16,752 nucleotides of DNA. Origin: Luteococcus sp043424415. GTDB taxonomy: Bacteria > Actinomycetota > Actinomycetes > Propionibacteriales > Propionibacteriaceae. Under the pieces are notes generated by a model. The model was given only the letters and a program-made list of their open reading frames with translations, had not been told where the DNA came from and made no database searches. Below are positions 7,111 through 14,148 of the stretch, piece by piece. Numbering within the stretch: the first letter of the stretch is position 1; the number at the start of each line of letters is the position of its first letter. The stretch covers positions 1-16,752 of the forward strand of contig NZ_JBHWOO010000272.1 of the NCBI RefSeq assembly GCF_043424415.1. Reading direction: 5' to 3'. Both the position numbers and the translations under genes were made by a program.

Positions 7111-7518
7111 TCAGCCGGGCTGCTCGCCCTCCTGCACCACCCGCAGGCGCCGGCGTTCGGCCAGCACCACCACCTCGGCGCTCGATTCCAGCCCTGGTTG
7201 AGGCGTGGCAGCCACTTCCTCGGGCAGCAGGCCCACCTCGCGCACGGCGTCGGCCAAGGCCAGTAGATCGTCAGGCTCGGGCTCCCCGGCCATCGGCGCC
7301 TCCGGTGCGACGCCCGGGTCGAGCCGAGGGCTGCGCACGACCGTCCAGCCACGCGGCACCGACAGGTGCTCGCAGTGCAGCCGGCACAGGTGGTAGCTGC
7401 CGGGGACGTGGTCGTCCGCCAAGGGTCCGAGCACGGCCGCGGAGTCGGCATAGACATAGGTGAGGGTGGCGACGGCCCACTCGCGACACCCCGTCCGGGT
7501 ACACAATCTCTGCTCCAC
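7111..7518 (-). CDS. DUF3499 family protein (Rv3258c-like)
   Basis: A 135-residue protein beginning EQRLCTRTGC. Four cysteines in two pairs (C6, C11, C45, C49) suit a structural zinc site. The segment GSYHLCRLHCEHLSVPRGW is typical of DUF3499. The C-terminal 70 residues are acidic and weakly conserved. Function is unknown; the family is confined to Actinobacteria as far as I know. The GTG at 7518 is preceded by no ribosome site, but a TAGCCT box sits exactly six bases before it, which indicates leaderless translation. It is the first gene of the minus-strand operon that runs to the C39-like gene and is divergent from the metallopeptidase-family gene. Confidence 0.9.
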   Translation of the reverse strand: MEQRLCTRTGCREWAVATLTYVYADSAAVLGPLADDHVPGSYHLCRLHCEHLSVPRGWTVVRSPRLDPGVAPEAPMAGEPEPDDLLALADAVREVGLLPEEVAATPQPGLESSAEVVVLAERRRLRVVQEGEQPG

Positions 7519-7524
7519 CGGGCG

Positions 7525-7530
7525 AGGCTA
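7525..7530 (-). promoter_or_regulatory. -10 box for leaderless DUF3499 transcript
   Basis: TAGCCT on the minus strand is followed by exactly six bases and then the GTG at 7518, so the predicted transcription start is the first base of the start codon. Confidence 0.6.
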
Positions 7531-7541
7531 TCGCACGGCGC

Positions 7542-7578
7542 CGCGGCCCCAGGCACGCCAACAGCCCGACGGGCCGCG
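7542..7578. promoter_or_regulatory. Inverted repeat between divergent promoters
   Basis: CGCGGCCC (7542-7549) and GGGCCGCG (7571-7578) are perfect 8-bp arms 21 bases apart, centred between the -10 boxes of DUF3499 and the metallopeptidase-family gene. It could be a shared operator, though GC-only repeats arise easily in such DNA. Confidence 0.25.
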
Positions 7579-7580
7579 AC

Positions 7581-7586
7581 TACAGT
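7581..7586 (+). promoter_or_regulatory. -10 box for leaderless metallopeptidase-family transcript
   Basis: TACAGT is followed by exactly six bases and then ATG 7593. There is no ribosome site between them. Confidence 0.6.
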
Positions 7587-7592
7587 GGCGCC

Positions 7593-8027
7593 ATGCCTCG
7601 TCGACGTGACCGCCACGACCGTGGATTCCGCGGCCCGATCGCTATGCCCAATGCGCTCACCGGCCGCCAGGTGCCGCTGCGGCGGGCGGCGAGCCGTCAG
7701 GAGGTCTTCACCGACGCCGTCACCGATGCCATCGCGCGCATCGCGAAGAGCTATCCGGGCGGCCTGGACAGCGTGGACGTGGGCGTCGAGGAAGTGCCGT
7801 ACCTGGCAACCATGTGGACGGGCGACCAGGTGCCGTTGGCCGTGGCCGTGGAGGCCACCAGCCAGCGGCCGGCGCAGATCGTCATCTACCGGCGCCCGCT
7901 GGAGCACCGGGCGGTCTCGCGCAGCGACCTGCGCGACCTGGTGCACCGCACCCTGGTGGAGCAGCTGGCCGCCCTGACAGCACAAGAGGTGCGAGACATC
8001 GACCCGAGCCTCGACGAGGACTGGTGA
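7593..8027 (+). CDS. Metallopeptidase-family (DUF1025, zincin-like) protein without HExxH, Rv3259-like
   Basis: A 144-residue protein. RGPIAMPNALTGRQVPLR (13-30) is the conserved opening of the actinobacterial branch. VDVGVEEVP (61-69) and PAQIVIYRRPLEHRA (93-107) match the fold core. In catalytic relatives such as the Thermus protein the next helix carries HExxH. Here the equivalent positions read VEQLA (122-126), keeping only Glu123, so zinc-protease activity is unlikely. Streptomyces and mycobacterial relatives, as I recall them, show the same loss (VEQVA). The ATG at 7593 coincides with the predicted transcription start. It is convergent with DUF5719, with an 18-base gap. Confidence 0.88.
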   Translation: MPRRRDRHDRGFRGPIAMPNALTGRQVPLRRAASRQEVFTDAVTDAIARIAKSYPGGLDSVDVGVEEVPYLATMWTGDQVPLAVAVEATSQRPAQIVIYRRPLEHRAVSRSDLRDLVHRTLVEQLAALTAQEVRDIDPSLDEDW

Positions 8028-8045
8028 ACAGGCCTGCGACCCTGG

Positions 8046-9152
8046 TCAGCGCAGCGACGGGTCGCGGCTGAGACCGCCCCCGGAGTGGGACGTGCTGCTG
8101 GCCACGGCTGGCTGCACTGCCAGACCGCCCCGGTCGAGCACCAGCGCCGCGCCCACCGGGCCGGTCGAGGACACCTCGAGGCGGCCCTGCTTCGGGACCT
8201 CGACGGTGACCGCCTGGCCGGGGCCCACCGCGAGCTCCTGGCCCAGCGCACCGACCAGCGTGACCTTCGCCTCGGCGCCCTCGGTATTGGTGAGCACCAG
8301 CGTCGACGGCCCGGGCACCTGCAGCTGCTGGGCCGTCGCGGGTTGGCTGCCGGCGCCGAAGGCAAAGTCCTTGCCCTTGCGCGAGGATGAGCCCACCGCC
8401 AGCGGGTCCTCGGAGCGCACCTCGAGCGCGCCGGGCTCCCCGGCGAAGGAGGAGCTGACGTCGAGGGCGAGCACCTGGTGCGGCTCGACGGTGACCTCGC
8501 CGGCCCCGGCCGGGGCGAAGCTGCCCTGGCTGCCGTGGGCGAGGACAGTGGCGGTGGCCCGCTGGTCGCCGGGATTGGCGACGAGCAGGGTGTGGCCCTC
8601 GGCGGCGGGCAGGGCGGGCAGTACCGAATGGGTCGAGGCGCCGGTCGACGGCGCGAGGTCGGCGCCGTGCGGGCGCTTGCCAGTGGTGGTGACCACGCTG
8701 CCCCACGCGGCGACGCGTCCGGAGCTGGCCCTCACCTGGACGGCGACAGCCTGGCCGGTGGGCACCTGCACCATCAGCGGCACCTCCCGGCTACCGCCGG
8801 CAGGCACGGTGATCGACGAGGTCCCGGCGGCCGTCAAGGGCCCCTTCGCCCCCGACAGCACGAGGTCCACGACGGCCGGCACCCGGTCCGGGTTGGCCAG
8901 CACCAGACGGGAGTCGGCGGCGTCGGGCAGCAGCACCGTCTGTTCCTGGGCGGGCAGCTGGCAGGCGGACTGGGTGAGGGTGCCGGCCGGGGTGCTCTGG
9001 GGCGTGGGCGGGCAGACCGGCTGCTGTGCGGTGGCCGTGCCGTCCAAGCGCGCCGGGGTGGGGACTGGGGTGGGCAGCCGCCAGCCGCCGGCTGCCGCGA
9101 CCGCCGTCGCCAGGGCCAGCGCCACCGGCGCAACCACCTGTGCGGTCCTCAT
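8046..9152 (-). CDS. DUF5719 family exported/membrane-anchored protein
   Basis: A 368-residue protein with a single N-terminal hydrophobic segment (VVAPVALALATAVAAAGGW, about 5-23) and a Pro/Thr-rich stretch after it, so it is probably anchored with the bulk outside. The rest is Ala/Gly/Val/Ser-rich with repeated beta-strand patterns such as RLVLANPDRVPAVVDL, TLLVANPGDQRATATVL and TLVLTNTEGAEAKVTL, suggesting three related beta-sandwich-like units. Three cysteines occur, two of them in the linker. Function is unknown; the gene regularly follows a GT2 glycosyltransferase. ATG 9152 has GGAGG five bases upstream and overlaps the glycosyltransferase stop by four bases (ATGA). The longer frame to 9311 is rejected for that reason. 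Confidence 0.85.
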   Translation of the reverse strand: MRTAQVVAPVALALATAVAAAGGWRLPTPVPTPARLDGTATAQQPVCPPTPQSTPAGTLTQSACQLPAQEQTVLLPDAADSRLVLANPDRVPAVVDLVLSGAKGPLTAAGTSSITVPAGGSREVPLMVQVPTGQAVAVQVRASSGRVAAWGSVVTTTGKRPHGADLAPSTGASTHSVLPALPAAEGHTLLVANPGDQRATATVLAHGSQGSFAPAGAGEVTVEPHQVLALDVSSSFAGEPGALEVRSEDPLAVGSSSRKGKDFAFGAGSQPATAQQLQVPGPSTLVLTNTEGAEAKVTLVGALGQELAVGPGQAVTVEVPKQGRLEVSSTGPVGAALVLDRGGLAVQPAVASSTSHSGGGLSRDPSLR

Positions 9153-11896
9153 CGGGCCTCCAGTCCTCGGCGGGGGCTCTGGGTGCGGGTGCGTCCGGGC
9201 AGTGCCAGCACGGCCAGGGCGGCCAGCACCAGCCCCTGCGGCACGAGCGGCCACCAGTGCACGGGGCCGCGCCACTCGTCGGTGCGGGTGACCAGGCCGG
9301 TGACGGTCCAAGTGGTGGCATCACCGCCGGCCTGGGCCGGGCCGAGGCCCTGGGAATTGGAGATGGCAGCCACCTGGGCGTCGTCGGCGCCGCGGAGCCA
9401 CAGGTGGCCGATGGCCAACCGGTGGGCGCGCTGGCCCAGGTCGTCGCTGGTGCGCCCCAGGGCCACATCGGTGACCAGTGAGTCGAGGTCGGCCTTGCGC
9501 ACCGCCGGGACGGTCGTGTGCTCGGAGCTGCCCCAGACGGGCAGGTCACGGGCGCTCAGGTTCCAGGTGACGCTGCCGTCGCCGTGGCGCTCCACGAGCA
9601 GGGCTCGGGTGGCCCGCTCGGAGCCCTGCACCGACTGGACCCGGGCCGGCAGCACGCTGCCCTGACGCTCGAGGCCGGGCCGGGTCGCGCTCACCCACCA
9701 GCTGAGCCCCAGCACAGCCGCCAGGGCCAGCATGCCGAGCAGTGCGGGCAGGTGGTGGGCCTGCGAGGCCAGCACCAGCAGGCAGCACAGGGCCGCCAGC
9801 AGGAAGGGCTCGGGGTCGGCCACCACCGGCTCGTCGGCCAGCGTGAACGGGATGCGGGTGAGGGCGACACCGGCGCCGACCAGCAGCGGCACTGCGATCG
9901 CCACCAGGATCACAGGACGGGCGCCGCCACGGCCCAGGGCGGCGGCGAGACCGAGGCAGGCGGCACAGAGGATCAGCAGCGCGGCGGGCAGGCCCAGCCA
10001 CCAGACGGCCAGGTGGTCGAGGGTGTCCACGCGCAGCAGCGGATCGCTGCCGGTGAACAGCCGGACCGGCTCCTGCCACAGCGCGGGCAGCCAGGGCAGG
10101 TGCACCAGCAGCGGCGCCAGTAGCAGCACCAGCGGGGCGGGGCGGCGGGAGCAGGCGGCCGCCAGGATCCCGGCCAGGAACGCCACAAGCCAGGACGACG
10201 GGCTGGCTCCGAAGGCCACGGTGGCGACCAGCGCCAGCAGCGCACCGGCGCGCCAGGCTTCGGCCGAAGCGCCGGCCGAGCGGGTCCACGCCAGCAGCGC
10301 CACACCGGCCAGCGGCACCAGGACGCCCAGCATCAGGCCGGATGCGCGTCCGGTCTGGGCGAGCCCGAGCAGGGCGATAGCGCCGGTCCAGGCGCCGGCC
10401 AGCACCAGCCAGACCTGTCGCGGCGCGCGGGGTGCCAGGCGCCGCCACAGCGGTAGCGAGGAAGCGGCCGCCACCGGCAGCGCGAAGACTTGTGAGAGCA
10501 GCAGGAAGAACCCGGGGCGGCCCAGCGCGAGGGTGGAGCCGAGGGCGCCCAGACCAAGCCAGCCGGCCGACTGCACCCCGTGGCCACCGTCGGGAACGGA
10601 CAAGAAGGCCGCCCAGGCGCCGGAGAGGCTGGCGGGGGCGGGGGCGAGCGCCGGTGCGGCCAAGGTTCCCAGCCCGAAGGCTCGCCGTCCGGCCACCAGC
10701 GCGAGCAGGGTCAGCACGGCCAGGCCCAGCCGCAGCACCGGGATCCGCGCGGGACCTCGCGGGGTCTCGTCAGCGGTCAGTTCGTCGATGCTGGGGGCGT
10801 CGGGCTCGTCCTCGGGACGGCGCAGGTCACCGATCCAGCCTGCGGCGCGGTCCACGCGACGCCGCAACATCTGGCCGCGGCTGGGCAGCAGCGTGGGATC
10901 GGTGAGGGTGCCGGCGGAGTGCACCCGCTGGTGGAGGCCCACCGTGGCGGCCCGCGTGCTCCACAAGTCCCTGCCGGCGGCCAGCTGGGTACGGGCGGCA
11001 GAGGGGTCCTTGGCCAACAGGTGGCCCAGGGCGGCGAACAGGCCGGACAGGACCAGCCCCAGCGTGGCCAGCAACGGGCTTCGGCGGTGGGCGGCCGCCA
11101 GCCGTAGGCCCAGCAGCGTGTCGGTGAGTTCTGGACGATCGGTCAACGTGCCCTGGCGCAGGCCGCGTCGTCCGGCCTGGCGGTGGTGCAGGGCCGCCTG
11201 CGGGCAGGTGCGCACGTCCAGGCCGGCGGCATTGGCGCGCCAGCCCAGGTCGAGCCCGTCACGGAAGAGTGGCAGTTCCGGGCTGGTACCGCCCAGGCGT
11301 CGCCAGGCGCTGCGCCGCACCAACAGCCCGGCGGTCGAGGCGCCGAGCACCGGGCGCGACGCCTTGTGGCCCTGGTCGTACTCCCCCGGCTCGACGTCCA
11401 ACACACGCTGACCTTCGGGGCCAATGCTCTGGCCGATCTCCTGGATCTGGTCGGGATGGTTGCGCCGGCGCGGCTCGAGGAGCTTGGGCACGACGATGTC
11501 CGCCTCCTCGGCGCGCAGCAACTGCAGCACGTCGGGCGTAGGCTCGAGGTCGTCGTGCAGCAGCCACAACCAGGTCAGGTCCTCATCCAGTTCGGCTTCG
11601 GCGAGCGCGACGCAGGCGCCGAAGCCCACGTCTGCCGGAGCCTGGTGCAGCTGGTGCACCAAGCCGTCCTGGCGGGCCTGTTCCAGCAGCGCGGCGGAGC
11701 CGTCGGTGCTGGAGGCGTCGACCGCCAGCAGGTGCGGCCGTGGCTCGAGCTGGGCGAGGGACGCGAGGGTGCGACCCAGCCACGGCTCGGCATTGTGGAC
11801 CACCAGGACCGCGGCCACGTCGTGGATGTCAACCTTTCGGGGATCGGTTGTATCCCCGACGTGCGCCCAGCGCCAGTCGTCCTCGATAGAGGTCAC
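9149..11896 (-). CDS. Large membrane glycosyltransferase, family 2
   Basis: A 915-residue protein. Residues about 26-260 form a cytoplasmic GT-A domain: AAVLVVHNAEPWLGRTL at the start, DASSTDGS (60-67), the acidic metal site LLHDDLEP (112-119), and FRDGLDLGWRANAAG (211-225), where the usual acidic pair before LDLGWR is Asp-Gly. From about 270 on there are roughly a dozen hydrophobic helices (for example 272-292, 386-402, 495-538, 588-600, 630-678, 697-735). A probable external domain (about 740-885) and a last helix (about 884-900) follow. Such proteins add sugars to envelope polymers; the acceptor is unknown. GTG 11896 lies four bases after the whiB2 stop without a strong ribosome site, implying coupling. 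Confidence 0.9.
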   Translation of the reverse strand: MTSIEDDWRWAHVGDTTDPRKVDIHDVAAVLVVHNAEPWLGRTLASLAQLEPRPHLLAVDASSTDGSAALLEQARQDGLVHQLHQAPADVGFGACVALAEAELDEDLTWLWLLHDDLEPTPDVLQLLRAEEADIVVPKLLEPRRRNHPDQIQEIGQSIGPEGQRVLDVEPGEYDQGHKASRPVLGASTAGLLVRRSAWRRLGGTSPELPLFRDGLDLGWRANAAGLDVRTCPQAALHHRQAGRRGLRQGTLTDRPELTDTLLGLRLAAAHRRSPLLATLGLVLSGLFAALGHLLAKDPSAARTQLAAGRDLWSTRAATVGLHQRVHSAGTLTDPTLLPSRGQMLRRRVDRAAGWIGDLRRPEDEPDAPSIDELTADETPRGPARIPVLRLGLAVLTLLALVAGRRAFGLGTLAAPALAPAPASLSGAWAAFLSVPDGGHGVQSAGWLGLGALGSTLALGRPGFFLLLSQVFALPVAAASSLPLWRRLAPRAPRQVWLVLAGAWTGAIALLGLAQTGRASGLMLGVLVPLAGVALLAWTRSAGASAEAWRAGALLALVATVAFGASPSSWLVAFLAGILAAACSRRPAPLVLLLAPLLVHLPWLPALWQEPVRLFTGSDPLLRVDTLDHLAVWWLGLPAALLILCAACLGLAAALGRGGARPVILVAIAVPLLVGAGVALTRIPFTLADEPVVADPEPFLLAALCCLLVLASQAHHLPALLGMLALAAVLGLSWWVSATRPGLERQGSVLPARVQSVQGSERATRALLVERHGDGSVTWNLSARDLPVWGSSEHTTVPAVRKADLDSLVTDVALGRTSDDLGQRAHRLAIGHLWLRGADDAQVAAISNSQGLGPAQAGGDATTWTVTGLVTRTDEWRGPVHWWPLVPQGLVLAALAVLALPGRTRTQSPRRGLEAR

Positions 11897-11900
11897 GGGA

Positions 11901-12158
11901 TCAGGCGCGATGCTTCAGCTTGCGGCGCTCACGCTCACTGAGGCCACCCCAGATACCGAAGCGCTCGTCGTGCGCCAGCGCATACTCGAGGCACTGCGAC
12001 TTGACCTCACAGGTCTGGCAGACCTTCTTGGCCTCGCGGGTTGAACCGCCCTTCTCGGGGAAGAAGGCCTCCGGGTCGGTCTGGGCGCACAGGGCGCGTT
12101 CCTGCCAGCCCAGCACCCCCTCTTCGACCCCCGGAAGCACCATGAACAGCTCAGTCAT
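11901..12158 (-). CDS. whiB2: WhiB-family iron-sulfur transcription regulator, WhiB2/WhmD type
   Basis: An 85-residue WhiB protein. Cysteines C24, C47, C50 and C56 (C...CxxCxxxxxC) bind a [4Fe-4S] cluster. GIWGG (68-72) is the turn that contacts sigma factor regions in this family, followed by a basic tail (ERERRKLKHR). The segments CAQTDPEAFFPEKGGSTREA and CLEYALAHDERFGIWGG match mycobacterial WhiB2, which is needed for cell division and septation. ATG 12158 is chosen. The frame can be extended to a GTG at 12215, but that codon lies inside the leader hairpin. The gene leads the operon with the glycosyltransferase and DUF5719 and has a leader of about 112 bases containing a terminator-like hairpin. 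Confidence 0.95.
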   Translation of the reverse strand: MTELFMVLPGVEEGVLGWQERALCAQTDPEAFFPEKGGSTREAKKVCQTCEVKSQCLEYALAHDERFGIWGGLSERERRKLKHRA

Positions 12159-12160
12159 TG

Positions 12161-12178
12161 GCCTCTCAGTCCTCTCAG
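12161..12178 (-). repeat. Tandem CTGAGAGG repeat at the whiB2 ribosome site
   Basis: On the minus strand two copies of CTGAGAGG lie nine bases apart just before ATG 12158. The nearer copy supplies an AGAGG only three bases from the ATG, a tight spacing; the farther copy is about 12 bases away. Confidence 0.5.
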
Positions 12179-12203
12179 CCGTCCTGCACCAGAAAAAAGT
12201 GAA

Positions 12204-12227
12204 GGGGGACGGCACGAGCCGCCCCCC
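12204..12227 (-). terminator. Intrinsic terminator-like hairpin inside the whiB2 leader
   Basis: On the minus-strand RNA a 10-bp stem (one G-U pair, UCGU loop) is formed by 12218-12227 and 12204-12213, followed by UUCAC and six U residues (12193-12198). On the plus strand the G-U becomes an A-C mismatch and no T run follows, so the structure is oriented for the whiB2 transcript. It lies about 45 bases before ATG 12158 and downstream of the only promoter candidate, which suggests attenuation. Confidence 0.6.
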
Positions 12228-12276
12228 GAAAGATCAAAAAGGGCACGCACAGGACCCACGCATCCCCCTCGGCGCA

Positions 12277-12306
12277 ATTACACGGCTGTGCTTGCCTTCC
12301 CGTCAA
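12277..12306 (-). promoter_or_regulatory. Candidate whiB2 promoter
   Basis: The minus strand has TTGACG (12306-12301) as -35, an 18-base spacer, and TGTAAT (12282-12277) as -10. It predicts a start near 12270 and a leader of about 112 bases. Confidence 0.45.
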
Positions 12307-12326
12307 GTCGGCGTGGAAAATTGACA

Positions 12327-12343
12327 AGTGCACGGGATGCACT
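12327..12343 (-). terminator. Weak terminator or operator after the membrane-protein gene
   Basis: Perfect 6-bp arms AGTGCA and TGCACT flank a 5-base loop 24 bases after the stop at 12367. On the minus strand they are followed by TGTCAATTTT. It may end the upstream transcript or be an operator just above the whiB2 promoter. Confidence 0.35.
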
Positions 12344-12366
12344 CCCGATCGCCGGGCGCCTTGTGC

Positions 12367-13161
12367 TCATTCCTCACGAGGAAGCGGCGACCAGCTGACG
12401 GCGCCCTGCCCGATCGGCGTGCCCCCTTGTGCATCCTGCGTTGGCGGCGCTATGGCGTGCCCGGCGGCACGCTGGCCGGCGGTGGGCCAGGGACCAGCGG
12501 CGGAGGGCGCCTCCAGTTCGGCGGGGCCATCCGGGCGTGCCGGCTGCCACCCAGACGAGCTCTCGCCCGGATGCCCCCAAGTGCTGGCGGCAGCACCGCT
12601 GGCGGCATCGCCTGCACGGGTCCACACCGCGCCTGCGGCTTGGTCAGCCTTCCAGCTGGCCGCCCGCGACTCCGTCTCCGGTTCCACCTCCACCACCCTC
12701 GGACGCTCGACTGCCACAGGGGTCCGCTTCTCCCGAGAGCCCCGCAGGGTGCGCACGAGCAGGACCGCGGCGGCAGCCTTCAGGGCAATCTCCAACAAGC
12801 CGCCAAGCAGCTCCAGGGCGATGACGAAGGTCCCCCCGGGGGCGCCGGGAAGTCCGAGGACCAGGAAGACCGCCTCGAAGAGGACGGCCAGACCGACAAC
12901 CACCGCCGCCCCCCGCACCAGCCGGGACGCTCGTGGCGTAGATGGGGTGATGGCGAGGCAGGCTGTGGCGATCAGCGAGACCAGCAGCACCATCACCATG
13001 CTGAGCGAGCTGCCCCCCACGTCGCGGGAGGCGGCCGCCACGCCGCCACCTTGAGCCACCAGGTAGCCCCATCGCACCAGGGACATCAGCACGTAGATCG
13101 CGCTGACGACCAGCACCAGCAGGGCGGCGGGTTCGCGCAATCGCTTCACAGTCTCGGCCAT
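12367..13161 (-). CDS. Four-helix membrane protein with Trp-punctuated Ala/Pro-rich tail, function unknown
   Basis: A 264-residue protein I cannot assign to a family. Four hydrophobic segments are visible: about 12-29, 53-71, 83-103 and 112-136. After a basic stop (RTLRGSREKR, 137-146) comes a tail of about 120 residues rich in Ala, Gly, Pro and Ser, probably disordered and cytoplasmic. Its tryptophans stand out at 170, 180, 195, 205, 225 and 257. The ATG at 13161 lies exactly six bases after a TAGGCT box, so it is probably leaderless. It is on the same strand as whiB2 but separated from it by 208 bases with its own terminator-like repeat and the whiB2 promoter, so it is likely transcribed separately. 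Confidence 0.75.
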   Translation of the reverse strand: MAETVKRLREPAALLVLVVSAIYVLMSLVRWGYLVAQGGGVAAASRDVGGSSLSMVMVLLVSLIATACLAITPSTPRASRLVRGAAVVVGLAVLFEAVFLVLGLPGAPGGTFVIALELLGGLLEIALKAAAAVLLVRTLRGSREKRTPVAVERPRVVEVEPETESRAASWKADQAAGAVWTRAGDAASGAAASTWGHPGESSSGWQPARPDGPAELEAPSAAGPWPTAGQRAAGHAIAPPTQDAQGGTPIGQGAVSWSPLPREE

Positions 13162-13167
13162 GCGCCA

Positions 13168-13173
13168 AGCCTA
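13168..13173 (-). promoter_or_regulatory. -10 box for leaderless membrane-protein transcript
   Basis: TAGGCT on the minus strand is followed by exactly six bases and then ATG 13161. The palindrome TGACGGTCA (13191-13199) lies where a -35 would be expected. Confidence 0.6.
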
Positions 13174-13341
13174 GAGCGTCGTGGCGGCCTTGACGGTCAG
13201 TACGCCATGGGACTCCTCCCGAGAGCTCACCTGGCTCGGTGTTGGCTCCGCCCGCGCCCTTGAGCTCTTGGCGAAACAGACCCACCCCCTTGGTTTTTGT
13301 ACTGAGCAATGCAAAAGGGAAGGTGTTCAAGAGTTTCGCAC

Positions 13342-13418
13342 CGATCCCCGGGCTGGCATGCCGCCGGCAGCCGGACATGGTGTCGGAACCAGACCCGCAC
13401 GGGCCCACCCGGGGATCG
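13342..13418 (+). promoter_or_regulatory. Structured leader upstream of the peroxidase module
   Basis: CGATCCCCGGG (13342-13352) and CCCGGGGATCG (13408-13418) are perfect 11-bp inverted arms 55 bases apart. Between them lie the palindrome GGCATGCC (13355-13362), a CCGG/CCGG pair and TGGT/ACCA arms. CGGG (13400-13403) can pair with 13408-13411 in competition with the main stem. The second arm ends nine bases before the AGGAGG ribosome site of the gene at 13437. The rest of 13174-13436 holds an A/T-rich island (about 13289-13336) but no convincing -10 box and no gene. Confidence 0.45.
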
Positions 13419-13436
13419 CATGACCCGAGGAGGACC

Positions 13437-13631
13437 GTGGGCACTCAAAAGGATCGCACCCAGACACTGCAGGAGCTGCGCCGGCGCATCGAGAACGACC
13501 TGCGGGACCTGCCGATGATGGCAAAGATCGCCCTGGAGAATGCCTTCGAGGAGAACGAGGCGGACGACTCCCCCGCTGTGACCAGCGCGGGACGCGTCGG
13601 TCATCACAGCAAGGAAAGGTCTCGGAGCTGA
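13437..13631 (+). CDS. Small hypothetical protein, 64 residues, possibly truncated by frameshift
   Basis: The protein starts at GTG 13437, directly after a strong AGGAGGA site. The first half (TQTLQELRRRIENDLRDLPM and on to AFEENEADD) is charged and helical. The tail is Ser/His/Arg-rich and stops at 13629-13631, six bases before the next ATG. I do not recognise a family. In the frame of the next gene the bases before its ATG read KVSELTA, which looks like coding sequence. One missing base near 13612-13620 would therefore join this protein to its neighbour. Whether it is a separate gene or a broken N-terminus is unresolved. Confidence 0.5.
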   Translation: MGTQKDRTQTLQELRRRIENDLRDLPMMAKIALENAFEENEADDSPAVTSAGRVGHHSKERSRS

Positions 13632-13636
13632 CGGCG

Positions 13637-14148
13637 ATGGCCGACCTGAAGCCGGGTGTAGCCGACCACCTGCGTCGCATCCTGGAGCTGATCGGGGGCA
13701 AGATGGCGGGCGCCCGAAAGGTGGGCACAGTCCACGACATGCGTTTCGTCATCTTCGACGACGACCGCAAGATCCTGTTCTGCACTGCCTACGACGGCGA
13801 CTGGGACACCTACATCGAGGACTTCGCGACGAAGATCCCCACCTGATGGACCTGCTGTTCGCCAATGTCGAGGGCTGGCCGGGCATCGCCGTCCCGTCGG
13901 TGGAGGACTTCATCGCCAGCCACCAGCTCACCGCAGACGGCTGGTACGTGGACGCACCGAACCTCACCGTCGTCGACACCCGTCGAATCCAGCGCGACCA
14001 GGCACTCCTCGAGGAGTTCATGGACGACTACTCCCGCCGTTTCACCAACAGTCCGCAGGACATGAGCGAGCAGGAGCTGCGTGACAGCCAGGAACTGCTG
14101 CAGGGCTTCCTCCAGAAGATCGGCTCGGATGGAAGTGGTGTTGCCTGA
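13637..14148 (+). pseudogene. DyP-associated N-terminal-type domain protein, frameshifted
   Basis: Two consecutive frames make one domain: 13637-13846 (ADLKPGVADHLRRILELIGG, then RFVIFDDDRKILF and YDGDWDTYIEDF) and 13846-14148 (MDLLFANVEGWPG, then ADGWYVDAPNLTVVD). From memory, proteins beside or fused to DyP-type peroxidases carry this continuous domain, with KPG...FDG...EGWP. Adding one C in the CCCACC run near 13839-13843 restores the frame and gives exactly 171 codons. The frames meet at TGATG, so reinitiation could still make the second part. ATG 13637 has GGAG nine bases upstream. The corrected gene ends in another TGATG overlap with the peroxidase. Confidence 0.6.

Noticed and set aside
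5673..7985. 770-residue version of the mutase homologue
   Set aside because: The part upstream of 7073 overlaps DUF3499 and the antisense of the metallopeptidase-family gene and contains no family sequence.
9732..11411. 559-residue plus-strand frame opposite the glycosyltransferase
   Set aside because: Ser/Arg/Ala-rich shadow with no motif; the minus strand encodes a clear GT2 protein throughout.
11901..12215. 104-residue WhiB with an earlier GTG start
   Set aside because: The GTG lies inside the 12204-12227 hairpin, has no ribosome site, and the extra residues are unlike WhiB2 proteins.
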